From Neofusicoccum parvum (lineage: Eukaryota; Ascomycota; Dothideomycetes; Botryosphaeriales; Botryosphaeriaceae): a stretch of 64,000 bases of DNA. The notes under the pieces were generated by a model. That model did not search any database, was not told the origin of the DNA, and saw only the letters and a list, made by a program, of their open reading frames with translations. The stretch lies in NCBI GenBank assembly GCA_020912385.1, contig CP087213.1:992001-1056000 (forward strand). Reading direction: 5' to 3'. Made by a program: the position numbers and the translations under genes. Every line of letters starts with the position of its first letter. The first letter of the stretch is position 1. This document shows positions 32,238 to 43,065 of the stretch, one piece after another.

Positions 32238-32687
32238 GGCGGGGGCGCGCGGCGAGGAGAGCGCAGCGGGGCGGGTGTTGCAGCGCAGGACGGTGCAGAG
32301 GCAGCACGAGGTGCGAGGACGTCCCCAGCAGGACAGGCTGGACCCAGGTCGGCTCGACTTCGGCGCCGGCGCAGTACTTAAGACGTCAGGCTGGGAGCAG
32401 CGGTCACCCGCTACGACCTCCGCCTCCCTTCTCGCACCTGGCCCTGCCTGCCGTTGTGTCTGCATCGCGCGCTGCCCACGCCGCCCTGCCCGTCCGCCCT
32501 GGGCGTCCGCGCCTTTCGCCCGCGCCCGCCGCCCGCACCGCCGCCTCCTCGCGCCGCCAGGCCGCTTCCACATGGAGGCTGTTGCCGTCGTCGGCTGCGA
32601 AATCCGCCAGCGCCCCAGAGCTACACATGAGCCTCTGCTTCCCGCAGAGTACCAGCACGCCGCGTCCATCTACCCCCGCCAGCTAAA
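32238..32687. promoter_or_regulatory. Divergent promoter THO7 / Elongin A
   Basis: 450 bases between divergent starts, GC-rich, no clear TATA box. The overlapping frames on both strands are arginine-rich and not credible as genes. Confidence 0.5.
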
Positions 32688-33638
32688 ATGCCCGCCCCTC
32701 CGTTGCTGGACATGACCAAACGGCGCCTGCAGCGCAGCATCGACCTGGTCGTTGACGTGGGCGACATTCCATTCCATGTGCTGGAGTCCGTCCTGAAGAA
32801 AATTGAAAACCCCAAGCAGCTCCGCGAGATTGAGGCCAACAGCCCGCACATTGCCGAGGATACTGGCCCTTTGTGGCTCAACTTCATCAAGCGCGACATC
32901 CAGAACTGGGAGCAGAAGCCCCACAAGCCCCGCAATCCCGCCATGTGGTGCAAGGTCTACTACAAGCTCAGGCGCGAGCAGGAGGAGGAGATAGTCAAGC
33001 AGCAGGATGCTCTAAAGGCCGCGCTAAAAAAGACAGAGCAGGAGCGGAAGAAGAACACGAGCACGCTGCTTGACCGTGCCTACGACCCCGTCGTGCATCG
33101 CCGCCTCCACCCGACTTCGACTTCCGGCCCGTCTCTTACCAAGGATCCCCGCAACTATACATACATGCCTGGGGAGCCAAAGAAGAGACTAACCGGCCGC
33201 GGCATAATGGCCAAAATCCAACACCAGGCCCAGGCAAGCCTGTCGGCCAAGAAGAGCACTTCTCTGATGAATGTTCCCACCCATCTACTATCAAGTCGGA
33301 CCAAGACGTTGAGTGCGCCGAAAAGCATGGTGGCAGAGAAGAGCAGAGCTCCGGCACCGATTGACAGAGGCAAGCAGGCGCCGTCACGGGCATCACTACA
33401 CGCGCGTCCAGCCTCCATGGGCGGTGACTCGATACGTAGCCAGCGGGACGAAGCAGAGGCAAGGCTGAGGGCACTGACGTCTGGCACGGCTGCTCCACCC
33501 CCGGCGAGGAAGATTGGAGGCGTGGAAACCATCTCAAGTCCGGAGGCTCGAGCACCTGCGCCAGCAGCTGATGGCGCAGTACGTCCTTTGAAGCGGAAGG
33601 CGGAGGTCAATTGCCTTGTGCCCTCAAGGAAACGGTAG
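32688..33638 (+). CDS. ELA1: Elongin A-like protein (ELA1)
   Basis: In yeast, Ela1 with Elc1 and Cul3 forms a ubiquitin ligase that removes stalled RNA polymerase II. A single 316-codon exon. The N-terminal Elongin-A domain is visible: RSIDLVVDVGDIPFHVLESV, IENPKQLREIEANSPHI, then LWLNFIKRDI and the PRNPAMWCKVYYKLRREQEEE region. That includes the BC-box-like and F-box-like start followed by the charged helix. The rest is basic and disordered with KR-rich ends (KRKAEVNCLVPSRKR), a likely nuclear signal. The length is near that of fungal homologues. Confidence 0.9.
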   Translation: MPAPPLLDMTKRRLQRSIDLVVDVGDIPFHVLESVLKKIENPKQLREIEANSPHIAEDTGPLWLNFIKRDIQNWEQKPHKPRNPAMWCKVYYKLRREQEEEIVKQQDALKAALKKTEQERKKNTSTLLDRAYDPVVHRRLHPTSTSGPSLTKDPRNYTYMPGEPKKRLTGRGIMAKIQHQAQASLSAKKSTSLMNVPTHLLSSRTKTLSAPKSMVAEKSRAPAPIDRGKQAPSRASLHARPASMGGDSIRSQRDEAEARLRALTSGTAAPPPARKIGGVETISSPEARAPAPAADGAVRPLKRKAEVNCLVPSRKR

Positions 33639-34036
33639 CAAGCCATACATTTGATCTTATCTGATTTTCATTAGAGCATGGTGTTGGCGGCTCTTCCAGC
33701 ATTTAAGGAGCGGACGGATACGGCGAACTTGAACATTTAAGAGAGGATACCCGGATTTCAAAGGTTATTTAGTTGCAACGTATTTACGTTTACGAAGCGC
33801 TAGGGCAGAATTGAGATAGAATAGACATCACTAGGGGCACACAAAGTAAGCCTTTGAGATTGGGTGTATCGTGCTGCTGCTTCTGCGCCGGCCCTCGTGA
33901 GGCTCGTACCCGAACGCCTCCTGCTGCCTTAAACCGGAGCAGTACCTATGCTATAAGGCAGTCTAGCATCGCCGCTTCGTCTGCGTGCTCGCGCAATCCA
34001 TCTCGCACTACTGTTGTTCGTCGACTACACAGAAGC
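33639..34036. other. Convergent intergenic ELA1 / RUB1
   Basis: 398 bases between two stop codons. No gene or repeat recognised; presumably two 3' UTRs. Confidence 0.45.
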
Positions 34037-34458
34037 TCATGCGGCACCGCCGCGCAGGGCAAGCACCAAGTGCAGCGTGGCGCCACCCTCAAGATTGTAC
34101 TCAGCGGCCGTCTTGTCGTCGCTCCTGCGCCAGACAGACGTGGGTCAGCTCCGAGACATTGTGTAGGGCGGCATAAACACGCACATTTGCTTGCCGCCGA
34201 AGATAAGACGCTGTTGCACAGGAGGGATTCCCTCCTTCTCTTCGACACGCTCCTTTATGCGCGAAACCTGTGGGGAGCTCGGTCGTCAGCCAGGCGGGCG
34301 GGCGGGCGTGCGGGCGAGCGGGCAGGTAGACACGGTACCTTGTAATCGGGCTCGATGTCGAGCTCAATCTCCTTGCCGGTGAGAGTGCGCACTCTGTTGG
34401 CGCGGTTAGCACCGCGTAGTGGGGGCGGGGGCGGGGCAGGCGCCTACTTGATCTGCAT
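34037..34458 (-). CDS. RUB1: Ubiquitin-like modifier RUB1/NEDD8
   Basis: Conjugated to cullins to activate cullin-RING ubiquitin ligases. Four short exons, 34458-34448 (11 nt), 34393-34339, 34267-34185 and 34124-34037, with introns 54, 71 and 60 nt, give 78 residues. The product starts [18 protein letters not shown], has the Ile44 patch region [10 protein letters not shown] and ends [10 protein letters not shown]. The ALRGG ending, with Ala at the place of ubiquitin Arg72, is the NEDD8 signature that prevents E1 mix-up. Two trailing alanines must be removed to expose the diglycine. Because the exons are so short, no single open frame reveals the gene. Convergent with ELA1 and divergent from a RING-H2 gene. 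Confidence 0.95.
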
Positions 34459-35173
34459 GGTGTTGGCTGCTGGTGCTCGTGGGAGGCAGAGGCAAGCGTG
34501 TGCAGAGCGCGGGGGCGAGCTGAAGTTCGCGGCGGCGGCGGCGGAGGAGGTTGGTGGTGGGTTGCTGGTGACAGAGGCGGATGTTGTGGTTGTGCAGACA
34601 GGCTGCCGTCGCGCCGACAGACGGCTGGCGGGGCGTGCTGCAGCCGCAGCTGCCTCCTCCGCCGTCCACCTCCGCCCTCCAGCCTCTCCATCGCCGCCCC
34701 GCCGCACTCGCTCTCGCCTGCACCCCCGCTTGCTCTCTGCCACCATTGCACGTGCAGTCTGTGCGCCTCTGTTCTGTGCCCAGCTTCCTCGCCAGCTTGA
34801 GTTTTCCTGGACCGCCAAGCACCGATGCACAGCAGCCACGGAAATGGACCTTGTGGACGGCTAGTTGAAGCATCTACGCGGACACCTTTGGCGTTGGAGC
34901 TGGTCTACATCTACATCTGCATGAATCTGCTACCAAGGCGCGCTGCTTACAGCCGTTGCGCCTCGGCCTCAGCGCTCCGCGACTGACAAAGGCCGACGTT
35001 GCTCAGTGCCTCGACTGCTTCAGCGCCTTGTTAACCCACTGTTCCTTTGAGCTTTGTCCTCGAGATGAATGCAGCAACATCGCCTCTCCGTCTTTCATGG
35101 GCCCTGTCTACTTCTAAATGCTGGTCCGCGCGACTTCTCGTGTCTCGTCGTGCTTCGCGCCTCGTCTTGAGAC
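34459..35173. promoter_or_regulatory. Divergent promoter RUB1 / RING-H2 gene
   Basis: 715 bases between divergent starts. The part next to RUB1 has GGCGGC-type runs (34529-34550); the part before the RING gene is less GC-rich. No TATA box is clear. Frames crossing it are low-complexity. Confidence 0.5.
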
Positions 35174-36808
35174 ATGGCTAACCAACACGTGCAAGATGTT
35201 CAGAACGCTACCAGAAACTTTTGTGATCCCACCGGAGCCTTGAAAGGGGAGTTCGGGCTATGGATCGAAAACCTGGAGGGCGACACCGCCACCCCCTACA
35301 AGATGCTGTACGAGGCTGCCGAATGGTCTGCCCTTCTCCACTACTTTTCTGACAGGAAGCACAACACCCTCGACCGCCCTATCGAGCCTGACGGCTCCAA
35401 CATCCAGCACCTCGGCCTTTTGAGAGACACCTTCGATTGGTACACCAAGTGGATGTCCCTACTCCACCAGAAGAAGATTCTAAGAATCATGTATGAGGAT
35501 AAAGAGGTGCTCTTGTACTACTGGGAAACCGATTGGCAAAGACTCAAGCGCTTCAAACCTACCATGTGCGAAGCCAAAATCGACATGTTGGAGGGCCTGG
35601 AGGAAGAAATCTACGGCAGCCCTGTCGAGCATCTCGCCGTCATCTTTGAACATAGGCAGGAATTGACTTGGGTTTGGCACTGGCGCCAAAGCGTTTTGGA
35701 AACACTGTTTGAGATGCAGAATGCCGCCGAAAGATTCCCCGGGACCCACGCTGATAAGGAGATGGCCGTTCGCCGTGTAAGACTTGCCTCTCGCCTGATA
35801 TCTACCCGCACTAACACCAACGCCTAGGCATTCATGAAGATGCCACCCTCTACTTGGCTACTGGTCCGCCTCATCGACGCCGAGCAGACTTTCGAGTCAG
35901 AGCTTCAGTACTGGCACGTGGAAGACGAACATATAAAGAAGCGCCTTTTCGTTCTCGATGACAAGAACTTCGCGCGGTTGATGCCATGCGGAGAAGCCAT
36001 ACCAACTTGGGATGAGTATGCACCTTCCGTCACCAACATATGTCGTGACATCCAGCAAAGAGCCCGAAGGAATTATGATTATCGGCTCTTACGAGACTGG
36101 GGTCGCGGCCGGGCTTTCAAGAAAATGGACCTGGTAGTTGATACAGAAGGAAAGGAAGAGCTCAAGAAAGCGGTTCATGATGTCCGTGAGTTGTTCAACT
36201 CTACGGGAAAGCTGGGCTACGATCTCTTCGGTGTACACCCCATAGATATGAAAGCTGTCCAAGAAGAGAGCGACCAGATATGCCTGGTCTGCTTTGAGGA
36301 TTGGAAAGACGGGAGTTTACGGGTGACGTGAGTCTGCATTTTGCCCAACGCTGGCTTCGAGCTGATGTCGTGCAGGACACACTGCAATCACCACTTTCAT
36401 CCGGACTGCATTTTCCGCCATTGGGACGTCACGCACAAGTTCAACTTCGATTGCCCCAAATGTCGCCAGCCCGGCCGTGCCCTTTTGAGCCGCATTCAGA
36501 TTGACGAATGGAGAATCAGAAAGGAGAACGACGATGATGAATGGAGGTTCTCGGACGAAGGTCTTGCGGAGTTTAACAAGCTGATCGAGGAGGCGGAGAA
36601 CTGGGGCATCGACGGCGACTACAGCGACATGCCTGATGATCTGTGGGAGGCCTGGGCTAAGCACCTACGGCGGAAAATGGTTGATGAACAGCTTGAGGGC
36701 GACCTGGTGGAGCTTACAGGCGAGGTCCCAGACCCGACTGCTGATTGGCCCAGGCCGGAGCCAGAGGATTCTCGGGCTGCTCAGGACGAGGAGGACGAGG
36801 AGCTGTAA
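35174..36808 (+). CDS. RING-H2 finger protein, otherwise uncharacterised
   Basis: Probably an E3 ubiquitin ligase. Exons 35174-35776, 35828-36327 and 36376-36808 (introns 51 and 48 nt) join to 511 residues; the apparent stop after the first exon lies inside the intron, which has a GTAAGA donor and ACTAAC branch site. The RING lies at about residues 353-400: CLVCFEDW, then after the second junction THCNHHFHPDC (C-x-H-x2-H-x2-C) and CPKC, a complete C3H2C3 set. Residues 1-350 are rich in Trp, charged and helical (WYTKWMSLLHQKK, WETDWQRLKRF, WHWRQSVLETLFEMQ), with no family I recognise. The tail is acidic (EDEEL). No membrane segment. Frame and junction evidence is good; the function of the N-terminus is unknown. 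Confidence 0.85.
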
Positions 36809-37621
36809 TCTACTTAGCTATGCGCGCGTATGCTGCCGCTGCCGCTGCTCCGCTTAGTCGACCATGGCGTCCGTTTTCGATGCGATGTACATGCAGCGGA
36901 ATGTGAGAAATTATGAACCAGTGGCAGCGGCAGTTCTCGAAGCTTCGGCTGTGTCTCACGCACGGATGAACAAAGTAACCGGTAGTGACGGCGACAAAGC
37001 AGGGAAGACCGATCTCGTGTGTGTCTGCTTCGACTGCTAGCGTGGGCGATGGCTGTGCCCAACGGCTCAGTGAGGTTCGTGACAGCAGTAGTCCCAGCGG
37101 CTGGCAGAGTGTTTCGGGGGGTGGCCGAAAGAAGGATCGCCAAAAGCAAAAATCGTTTCGTCACGGCGCGGTACCCCGGATCTGAAAGGATCTGAGAGGC
37201 ATCGCTGGCGATCGGCGCTGGTCGGCCTCCGCAAGCTTTCGATGCGGGCGCAGGCAGCTGTGTCAGGCTGAAACGGCTGCGCTGCGAGAGCGTTCAGCTG
37301 GGCGCCGCCTGGCGCGACAATCTTGATGCCTGGAGTCGCTGGCCGGAGTTTCCGGCAGTTGTGCACCCACCGGCTCCCCCACCGCCCTGTACGTTGTTGG
37401 CGGCCGTCCAATGAGCGGCGGCTGGAAACTCATACGGCGCTGTGAGTGGCCGGAGCTCCCAGGAGCTTGGACCCTAGCATGCATGTCGTCAACACGTCTC
37501 TCCCGGCGTGATCTCCACCCCGCCTTTGCAGCTGCGAGCCGATGCGTATAATAATTGCCCGTGTCCGCCGTGCTGCCGTCTGCAGAGTTTTCGTGTCCTT
37601 CGCCGACCCACCGCTTCGACC
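36809..37621. other. Intergenic; promoter of cytochrome b561-like gene
   Basis: 813 bases, same-strand genes on both sides. No gene recognised on either strand, and no repeats. Confidence 0.5.
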
Positions 37622-38465
37622 ATGGCCTCCGTGACAGGCATCCCCGAGCAGCACCCAGCCTCCATCAGCAACGGCCACGGCGAGCAGGAGCCACTGCTCG
37701 GCCGTCCTGGCGATGCGTCGCAGAAGGAGGGCAAGGCGCTGGCCTGGAACCTGGTCCTCGGCACTGGCGTCATCGCTCAGGCCGGCATCTGGATCGTAAG
37801 CCTCCCACAGTGCCAGTGTTGCTCCGTCCAACGAAGCTGACAACTCCAGCTCACTGCCATAATCTGGGCCGGCATCCTCTCGCACGACGTGATTCTTTTC
37901 ACCGCCCATCCAGTAAGTGGTCAGACTGTGGACCGCGCGCCGACTCGTCCGCTCACCGACGCTTTAGCTGCTCAATTCTGCCGGGGTCCTCCTTATCACT
38001 CAAGCCGCTCTTATCCTGCAGCCGACGCACACGCCCGATCAGAAACGCAAGGGCACCTACGTCCACGCTGTCCTCAATCATGTCGGCGTCCTTGCGCTCC
38101 TTGCTGGCCTCATCGTCATTGAGGTGAACAAAGAGCGTGGCGGCCTGGACCACTTGGAATCGCCGCACGCCATTCTTGGTGTCATTACCTATATCCTCCT
38201 GGTCCTGCAGGTTATTGTCGGCTTCACGCAATTCTTCACGCCCCAGGTTTACCGAGGCGTCGACAGGGCGAAGAAGATCTACAAGTACCACAGGTTCTTC
38301 GGCTACATCACCTTCGTGCTCGCACTGGTGACTATTGCTGTCGCCACAAGGACGACCTTCAACGTTAATGTGCTGCACATCAACTTGTGGGCCGTCATCG
38401 TCTCGTCCCTGATTACCTTGGCTGGCATTGTTCCTAGAATCAAGAAGCAAAAACTTGGTCTGTGA
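37622..38465 (+). CDS. Cytochrome b561-like membrane protein
   Basis: Likely a transmembrane electron carrier of the b561 family. Exons 37622-37795, 37850-37912 and 37968-38465 (introns 54 and 55 nt) give 244 residues. After a hydrophilic N-terminus there are about five or six membrane segments, including the first near GTGVIAQAGIWILTAIIWAG and later ones near LNSAGVLLITQAALIL and ILGVITYILLVLQVIVG. Histidines suitable for heme ligation occur in FTAHP, YVHAVLNHVG, ESPHAILG and YKYHRFFGY. The pattern H-x-L-x(7-10)-H and the PH-x-ILG motif match b561 cores. No DOMON or other extracellular domain is attached. Physiological partner unknown. Confidence 0.85.
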
Positions 38466-39082
38466 ATCAGAAATAGCCAGCTTGCTGTCGATGGAATAGG
38501 TATTTCGTTTTCTTTCAGGAGGCACATTTGGTTGCAACATGTGACGAATATGGATTCGAGATGTATCGACGCAGATATCACAAACACTGTCGCAGTGGTA
38601 TATAGTTCAGGACAACTCATGAACGTTAATTGATGAGTGATGTTCCCAGTTGATTGAGATCGTTTCGCCACGCTTTCACTGACGAGCAAACACATTGCAG
38701 CTAAGAAGCCCAGTAGTGGCGAGCTTGGCTTCGATGGTATTCTACAATGATCCCGGCAACTGAAGCCACGATGAATCTCGTACGAGTGACGCATCTGATG
38801 GAGTGGGAATCCCGTAACATACTGCAGGAGGATGATCTACAGCTGGGTCTTTGAAGCATCCGCGTTCGCCGCGACTTTGTGTGCACCTCAAATATCCCTG
38901 TGAGTACACACTACCTACTGTTGCAAACTTTGCGCAGCAACCGCATGTGGGTTTGGTAACAAACGTAAGTCTTACAGCGCAGCCAAGGGCCTCGGGATTC
39001 TGAGATTGATCTTAAGCGTAAAGACATCTCGATATGCGGCCGGTCTGTCCGTGGCTCAGCTATGGGCAGTGCGTTCGATGAA
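38466..39082. other. Convergent intergenic b561-like / HIRIP3-like
   Basis: 617 bases between two stop codons. No gene, RNA or repeat recognised. Confidence 0.5.
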
Positions 39083-40294
39083 CTAGTCGGTTTCTTCGCC
39101 ATCACTTTCGATGAGACCTTCCAGGTCTTTGAGACCTTTTGCGAGCCTTCTCTTGGGTCGAGCACCGCCATCTTCCTCTGAATCTGACTGGCCCCATCGC
39201 TTTGCCCCTTCTTGCACGGCCTCAAGGTCGGCAGCCAGTTCCCTGCGCTCCTTGATCTGGCGAGCCTTTTCCACCGAGTAGCGTCCATCCATTCCGGCTT
39301 CTTTCAGCATCTCTTTCAGGTGGTTGATCTTGGCTTTAGGGGTATCGAAAGGCTTGAGCTCTTTCCCCCAAAGCTTTCGGATTCCGCACTTCACCAGCCA
39401 ACCCTGCAATCGTTTGATTTCGGCTTCTTGCGGGTCCAGACCCTTATCATCCTTTGCTTTGCCCTTGCTGTTGGCTGGTTTGGTAGGCTTTTCTTTGGTA
39501 GAGGTTGCCTTCTTTTGGCGCTTCTTTTTGGGTGGCTCATCAATTAGGACGGACATTTCACTATCAGACTCGGCGGCCTTCGAGTCTTGGGCTGGGCTTG
39601 GTGGTTTGTCTGGGGCATTTGCGTCATCACCGCTATCATCAGCAGGGCCAGGTTGCACGCTTCTCTCACGGCTGGAGGCTGGATGTGGCACTGCAGGCGC
39701 GCCGTCTTCGCCTTCCGAGTCCTCTTCAACAACCCGGGACTTTTTGGCGGGCTTCTTGGGGGCAGACTCTGGGGTCTCAGATGCATCACTGCGAACGACA
39801 GCGTCGTCCTCGTCTGACGAGACAGAGACCTTCTGGCGTTTGCGCCCCCTGGGCTTGGATGCAGCAGTGGGCTGTTTCTTCGTCGGGGCCTTGCGCTTCT
39901 GCGGAGCAGAGCTAGACTTGGACGCTGCGGGGTTCTTCTGTGGCTTCTGAGGCTTTGCGGGCTCATCTTCCCCACCGCCGTTGCCAGCATCCTCTTGCTC
40001 CTGCAGCGTCTGTACGGCAGGATCAGCGCACAATCCAACGCGGCACTGGAGCGGCAATTGACATACCACCTGATCAGTGATGACGTGTTTGCTGCGGTCT
40101 TTCCAGCTGGCATCATTCTTGAGGAAGTCGTCGGGCAGGCGCAGCGTTTGCTCGACAGACTTGCGCACGCGCTTCACAGTCAGGTCCTCGGGGTGGCCCG
40201 AAAGCCAGACGTCGCGCACGACATGGCGCAGGGCCTGCTCGATCTTGGCGGCGGGCGGCAGGGGCCGGGCAGGCTCTGGGTCGCTGTCTGACAT
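39083..40294 (-). CDS. HIRIP3/DEK_C-type nuclear protein, likely histone-binding
   Basis: Probably a chromatin factor. The frame from ATG 40294 (MSDSDPEPARP) runs to 39083, 403 codons if unspliced. Residues about 15-75 form a DEK_C-like helical domain (ALRHVVRDVWLSG, DLTVKRVRKSVEQTLRLP). The middle is acidic and lysine-rich, with Ser-Asp/Glu runs (VSSDEDDAVV, EEDSEGEDG), suited to CK2 sites and histone binding. The C-terminal block, IKRLQGWLVKCGIRKLWGKE to KARQIKERRELAADL, is the conserved HIRIP3-type region. A 60-nt candidate intron at 40010-40069 (GTGGTATGT...TACAG, with GCTGAT branch) is in frame. Removing it gives 383 residues and drops 20 non-conserved residues, so it is probably spliced. 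Divergent from TPS1. Confidence 0.8.
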   Translation of the reverse strand: MSDSDPEPARPLPPAAKIEQALRHVVRDVWLSGHPEDLTVKRVRKSVEQTLRLPDDFLKNDASWKDRSKHVITDQVVCQLPLQCRVGLCADPAVQTLQEQEDAGNGGGEDEPAKPQKPQKNPAASKSSSAPQKRKAPTKKQPTAASKPRGRKRQKVSVSSDEDDAVVRSDASETPESAPKKPAKKSRVVEEDSEGEDGAPAVPHPASSRERSVQPGPADDSGDDANAPDKPPSPAQDSKAAESDSEMSVLIDEPPKKKRQKKATSTKEKPTKPANSKGKAKDDKGLDPQEAEIKRLQGWLVKCGIRKLWGKELKPFDTPKAKINHLKEMLKEAGMDGRYSVEKARQIKERRELAADLEAVQEGAKRWGQSDSEEDGGARPKRRLAKGLKDLEGLIESDGEETD

Positions 40295-41298
40295 GGCCGG
40301 GACGGCGCTCGCGGGCGCTGGGGGAGGTGGTGCCGTGGAGCCAGTGGCAGCGGCAGTGCGGAGACGAGTGAGCTCCAGATAAGATTGAGCGCACGGCGCC
40401 TGATGCGGGCTAGCGCAACGTGCAGGTCCAAGGCACGGCGCGGGCGGATGCTGGTGGAGATGGAGCGTGATGGCATTTGCTGAGATGCGCATCCGCAGCC
40501 ATCGCCGATTGCCGGCGCTGTGGACGGTGGCTGGTGCGATGAGCCCAGCTCTGCCACTGCCCCAGCTCTGCGACGACTGCCCGCCCGCGCCAGGCCGCTC
40601 GGCCCTGCCCGCTGCCCGCTGCCCGCTGCCCGCCCGCGGCAGAGCGGCCAGGCACAGGGCAGCTGCTGTTGGAGGTTCAGGTGCACGCGGCGGGCGGCTG
40701 CGTCATCGCAGTGCCACGGCTTGCGTGCGCCCGCAACCACACGCTCCCGCGCGCCAATGGAGCCCGCGCCGCGGGTTGTGCCTGTTGCTGCTGAAAATAA
40801 AAGTGGGCGCGGGCGCGGGCGCGGGCTTGGGCTTGTGCTTGTGCTTGTGCGCCGCGCAGACGTCAAGCAGCATCACACCGCGTGGCTGATGCGTTGTTAC
40901 CTCTTCAGGTTTCCTTGTCAGCGCGCCCACGCCGGAGTTGCGAGCCCTCTGCGCCCTGCCACCTGCCTGCCCTGCCCTGCTGCAGCTAACAGCCAGATTG
41001 CCGCCCGCCTGCCGCTCCGCGCCTGCGCCCAAGCTCCCCCAGACCGCCGACGCGCGTGGAAGTTGCGAGAAAAGCTGCCGCGAGAACCACCGTGACGCCT
41101 GGTCTCGCCGCCCCAAGCTCGACGCCCGCGCGCTGCCAGAATATCATTCTGACGACACCCGCCTGCCCCCAACGCCGCCCTCGTCCACCTGGACTTCCCT
41201 CGATCCCTCCTGCGCGCTCCCTCGACCCTCAACCCTCGACCGACCGCTCGCTCGAGACACCCCTCCATCTTGACTCGCGCGCATACCGCACCACCGTC
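40295..41298. promoter_or_regulatory. Divergent promoter HIRIP3-like / TPS1
   Basis: About 1 kb, strongly GC-rich. A GGGCGC/TTGTGC-type simple repeat lies at 40804-40852. A single CCCCT (stress-response-element-like) lies at 41260-41264, 35 bases before the TPS1 start; one short match is weak evidence. No gene supported. Confidence 0.45.
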
Positions 41299-43065
41299 AT
41301 GCCGTCGGCAACCGAAGAGCCCAAGTCGGACCACGGCCGTCTGCTGCTCGTGTCCAACCGCCTGCCCATCACCATCAAGCGCTCCGACGAAGGCAAATAT
41401 GACTTCTCCATGTCCTCGGGCGGCCTGGTCAGTGGCCTGAGCGGCCTGTCCAAGACGACCACTTTCCAGTGGTATGGATGGCCAGGTCTTGAGGTGCCCG
41501 AGAACGAGGTCCCCACGCTGCAGGCGAGGTTGAAGGAGGAATACAACGCCATTCCCGTCATGCTGGACGACGATCTGGCCGACAGGCATTACAATGGCTT
41601 CTCGAGTGAGTATCTCGCGCCCCGCTTGCCCATCGCTCAGTCGCTGATCCTGCCAACCAGACTCCATCCTGTGGCCGCTCTTCCACTACCACCCTGGAGA
41701 GATAACCTTCGACGAGTCCGCTTGGAATGCATACACCGAGGCCAACCGCCTCTTCGCCAAGGCCATCGCTGCAGACGTGCAGGATAATGACCTTGTCTGG
41801 GTGCACGACTACCACCTCATGCTCCTACCTGCCATGCTCCGCGAGGAGATTGGCAAGACCAAGAAGAACGTCAAGCTTGGATTCTTCTTGCACACTCCGT
41901 TCCCCAGCAGCGAGATTTACCGTATCCTGCCTGTTCGTAACGAGATCTTGCTCGGTGTCCTGCACTGTGACCTGATCGGCTTCCACACCTACGACTACGC
42001 TCGCCATTTCCTCAGCAGCTGCTCGAGAATACTGTAAGTTTTGCGTCGATAGCAAGGCGCATTCCAAGCTTCTACTGACCATGTCACACGCAGTGGCTTA
42101 GCAACAACCCCCAACGGCGTAGAGTTCCAGGGCAAGGTCGTCACAGTCGGCGCTTTCCCGATTGGTATTGATCCGGAGAAGTTCGAGGAAGGCCTAAAGA
42201 AGCCCAAGGTTCAGGAACGCATTGCCACCCTAGAACGAAAGTTCCAGGGAGTGAAGCTCATCGTTGGTGTGGATCGCCTTGACTACATCAAAGGTGTACC
42301 TCAGAAGCTACACGCACTTGAGGTATTCTTGACTGAACACCCAGAGTGGATCGGCAAAGTTGTACTGGTTCAGGTTGCTGTTCCCAGTCGGCAGGATGTG
42401 GAGGAATACCAGAATCTGAGGGCAGTCGTGAATGAGCTTGTTGGAAGAATCAACGGCAAGTTCGGTGAGTCAGCCTGCTTCTATCGCGCCGGAATACAGG
42501 GACTGACTGTGCAGGAACAATCGAGTTCATGCCCATCCACTTCATGCACAAGTCGGTGTCGTTTGACGAGCTCATTGCGCTCTACGCCGTGTCCGACGTG
42601 TGCCTGGTATCATCTACCCGCGACGGAATGAACCTGGTCTCTTATGAGTACATTGCCACTCAGCAGAAGCGCCATGGGGTGATGATTCTTTCAGAATTTG
42701 CTGGTGCTGCCCAGAGCCTGAACGGTAGCATCATCGTCAACCCTTGGAACACCGAGGAGCTCGCAGATGCGATTCACGATGCAGTTACGATGGGTGCGGA
42801 GCAGCGTGCGCTGAACTATCAAAAGTTGGCCAAATACGTCAACAAATACACCAGGTAAGTTCGACAGCCCAATTAGACGCGTCGATAGCAGCTAACCCGA
42901 CTGTTTAGTGCTTGGTGGGGCCAGTCATTCGTCAGTGAGCTCACGAGGATCTCTGAACAAGCCGAGAAGAAGCTGAATGTGCGCCGGGGATCACTGCTCG
43001 ACAGTGCGCCCAGCAACGGCGAGGATGGCGTCGCTAAGCTGGAGCCTATTCAAGCGACGTCCTGA
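41299..43065 (+). CDS. TPS1: Trehalose-6-phosphate synthase, catalytic subunit
   Basis: Makes trehalose-6-phosphate from UDP-glucose and glucose-6-phosphate (GT20 family, cytosol), with a stress and glycolysis-control role. Five exons, 41299-41605, 41661-42033, 42094-42464, 42515-42854 and 42909-43065 (introns 55, 60, 50 and 54 nt), give 515 residues. Motifs: RLLLVSNRLPI, SGGLVSGLSGL, WPLFHYHPGEI across the first junction, VWVHDYHLMLLP, GFFLHTPFPSSE, the nucleotide-binding VDRLDYIKGVPQKL, and STRDGMNLVSYEYIA. Every catalytic block is intact. There is no phosphatase domain, so it is the short catalytic subunit. The C-terminal 30 residues after WWGQSFV are variable. Confidence 0.97.

Noticed and set aside
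35174..35827. Separate 217-codon gene ending at 35827
   Set aside because: Its stop lies in the acceptor of a canonical 51-nt intron; splicing fuses it in frame to the RING-coding part.
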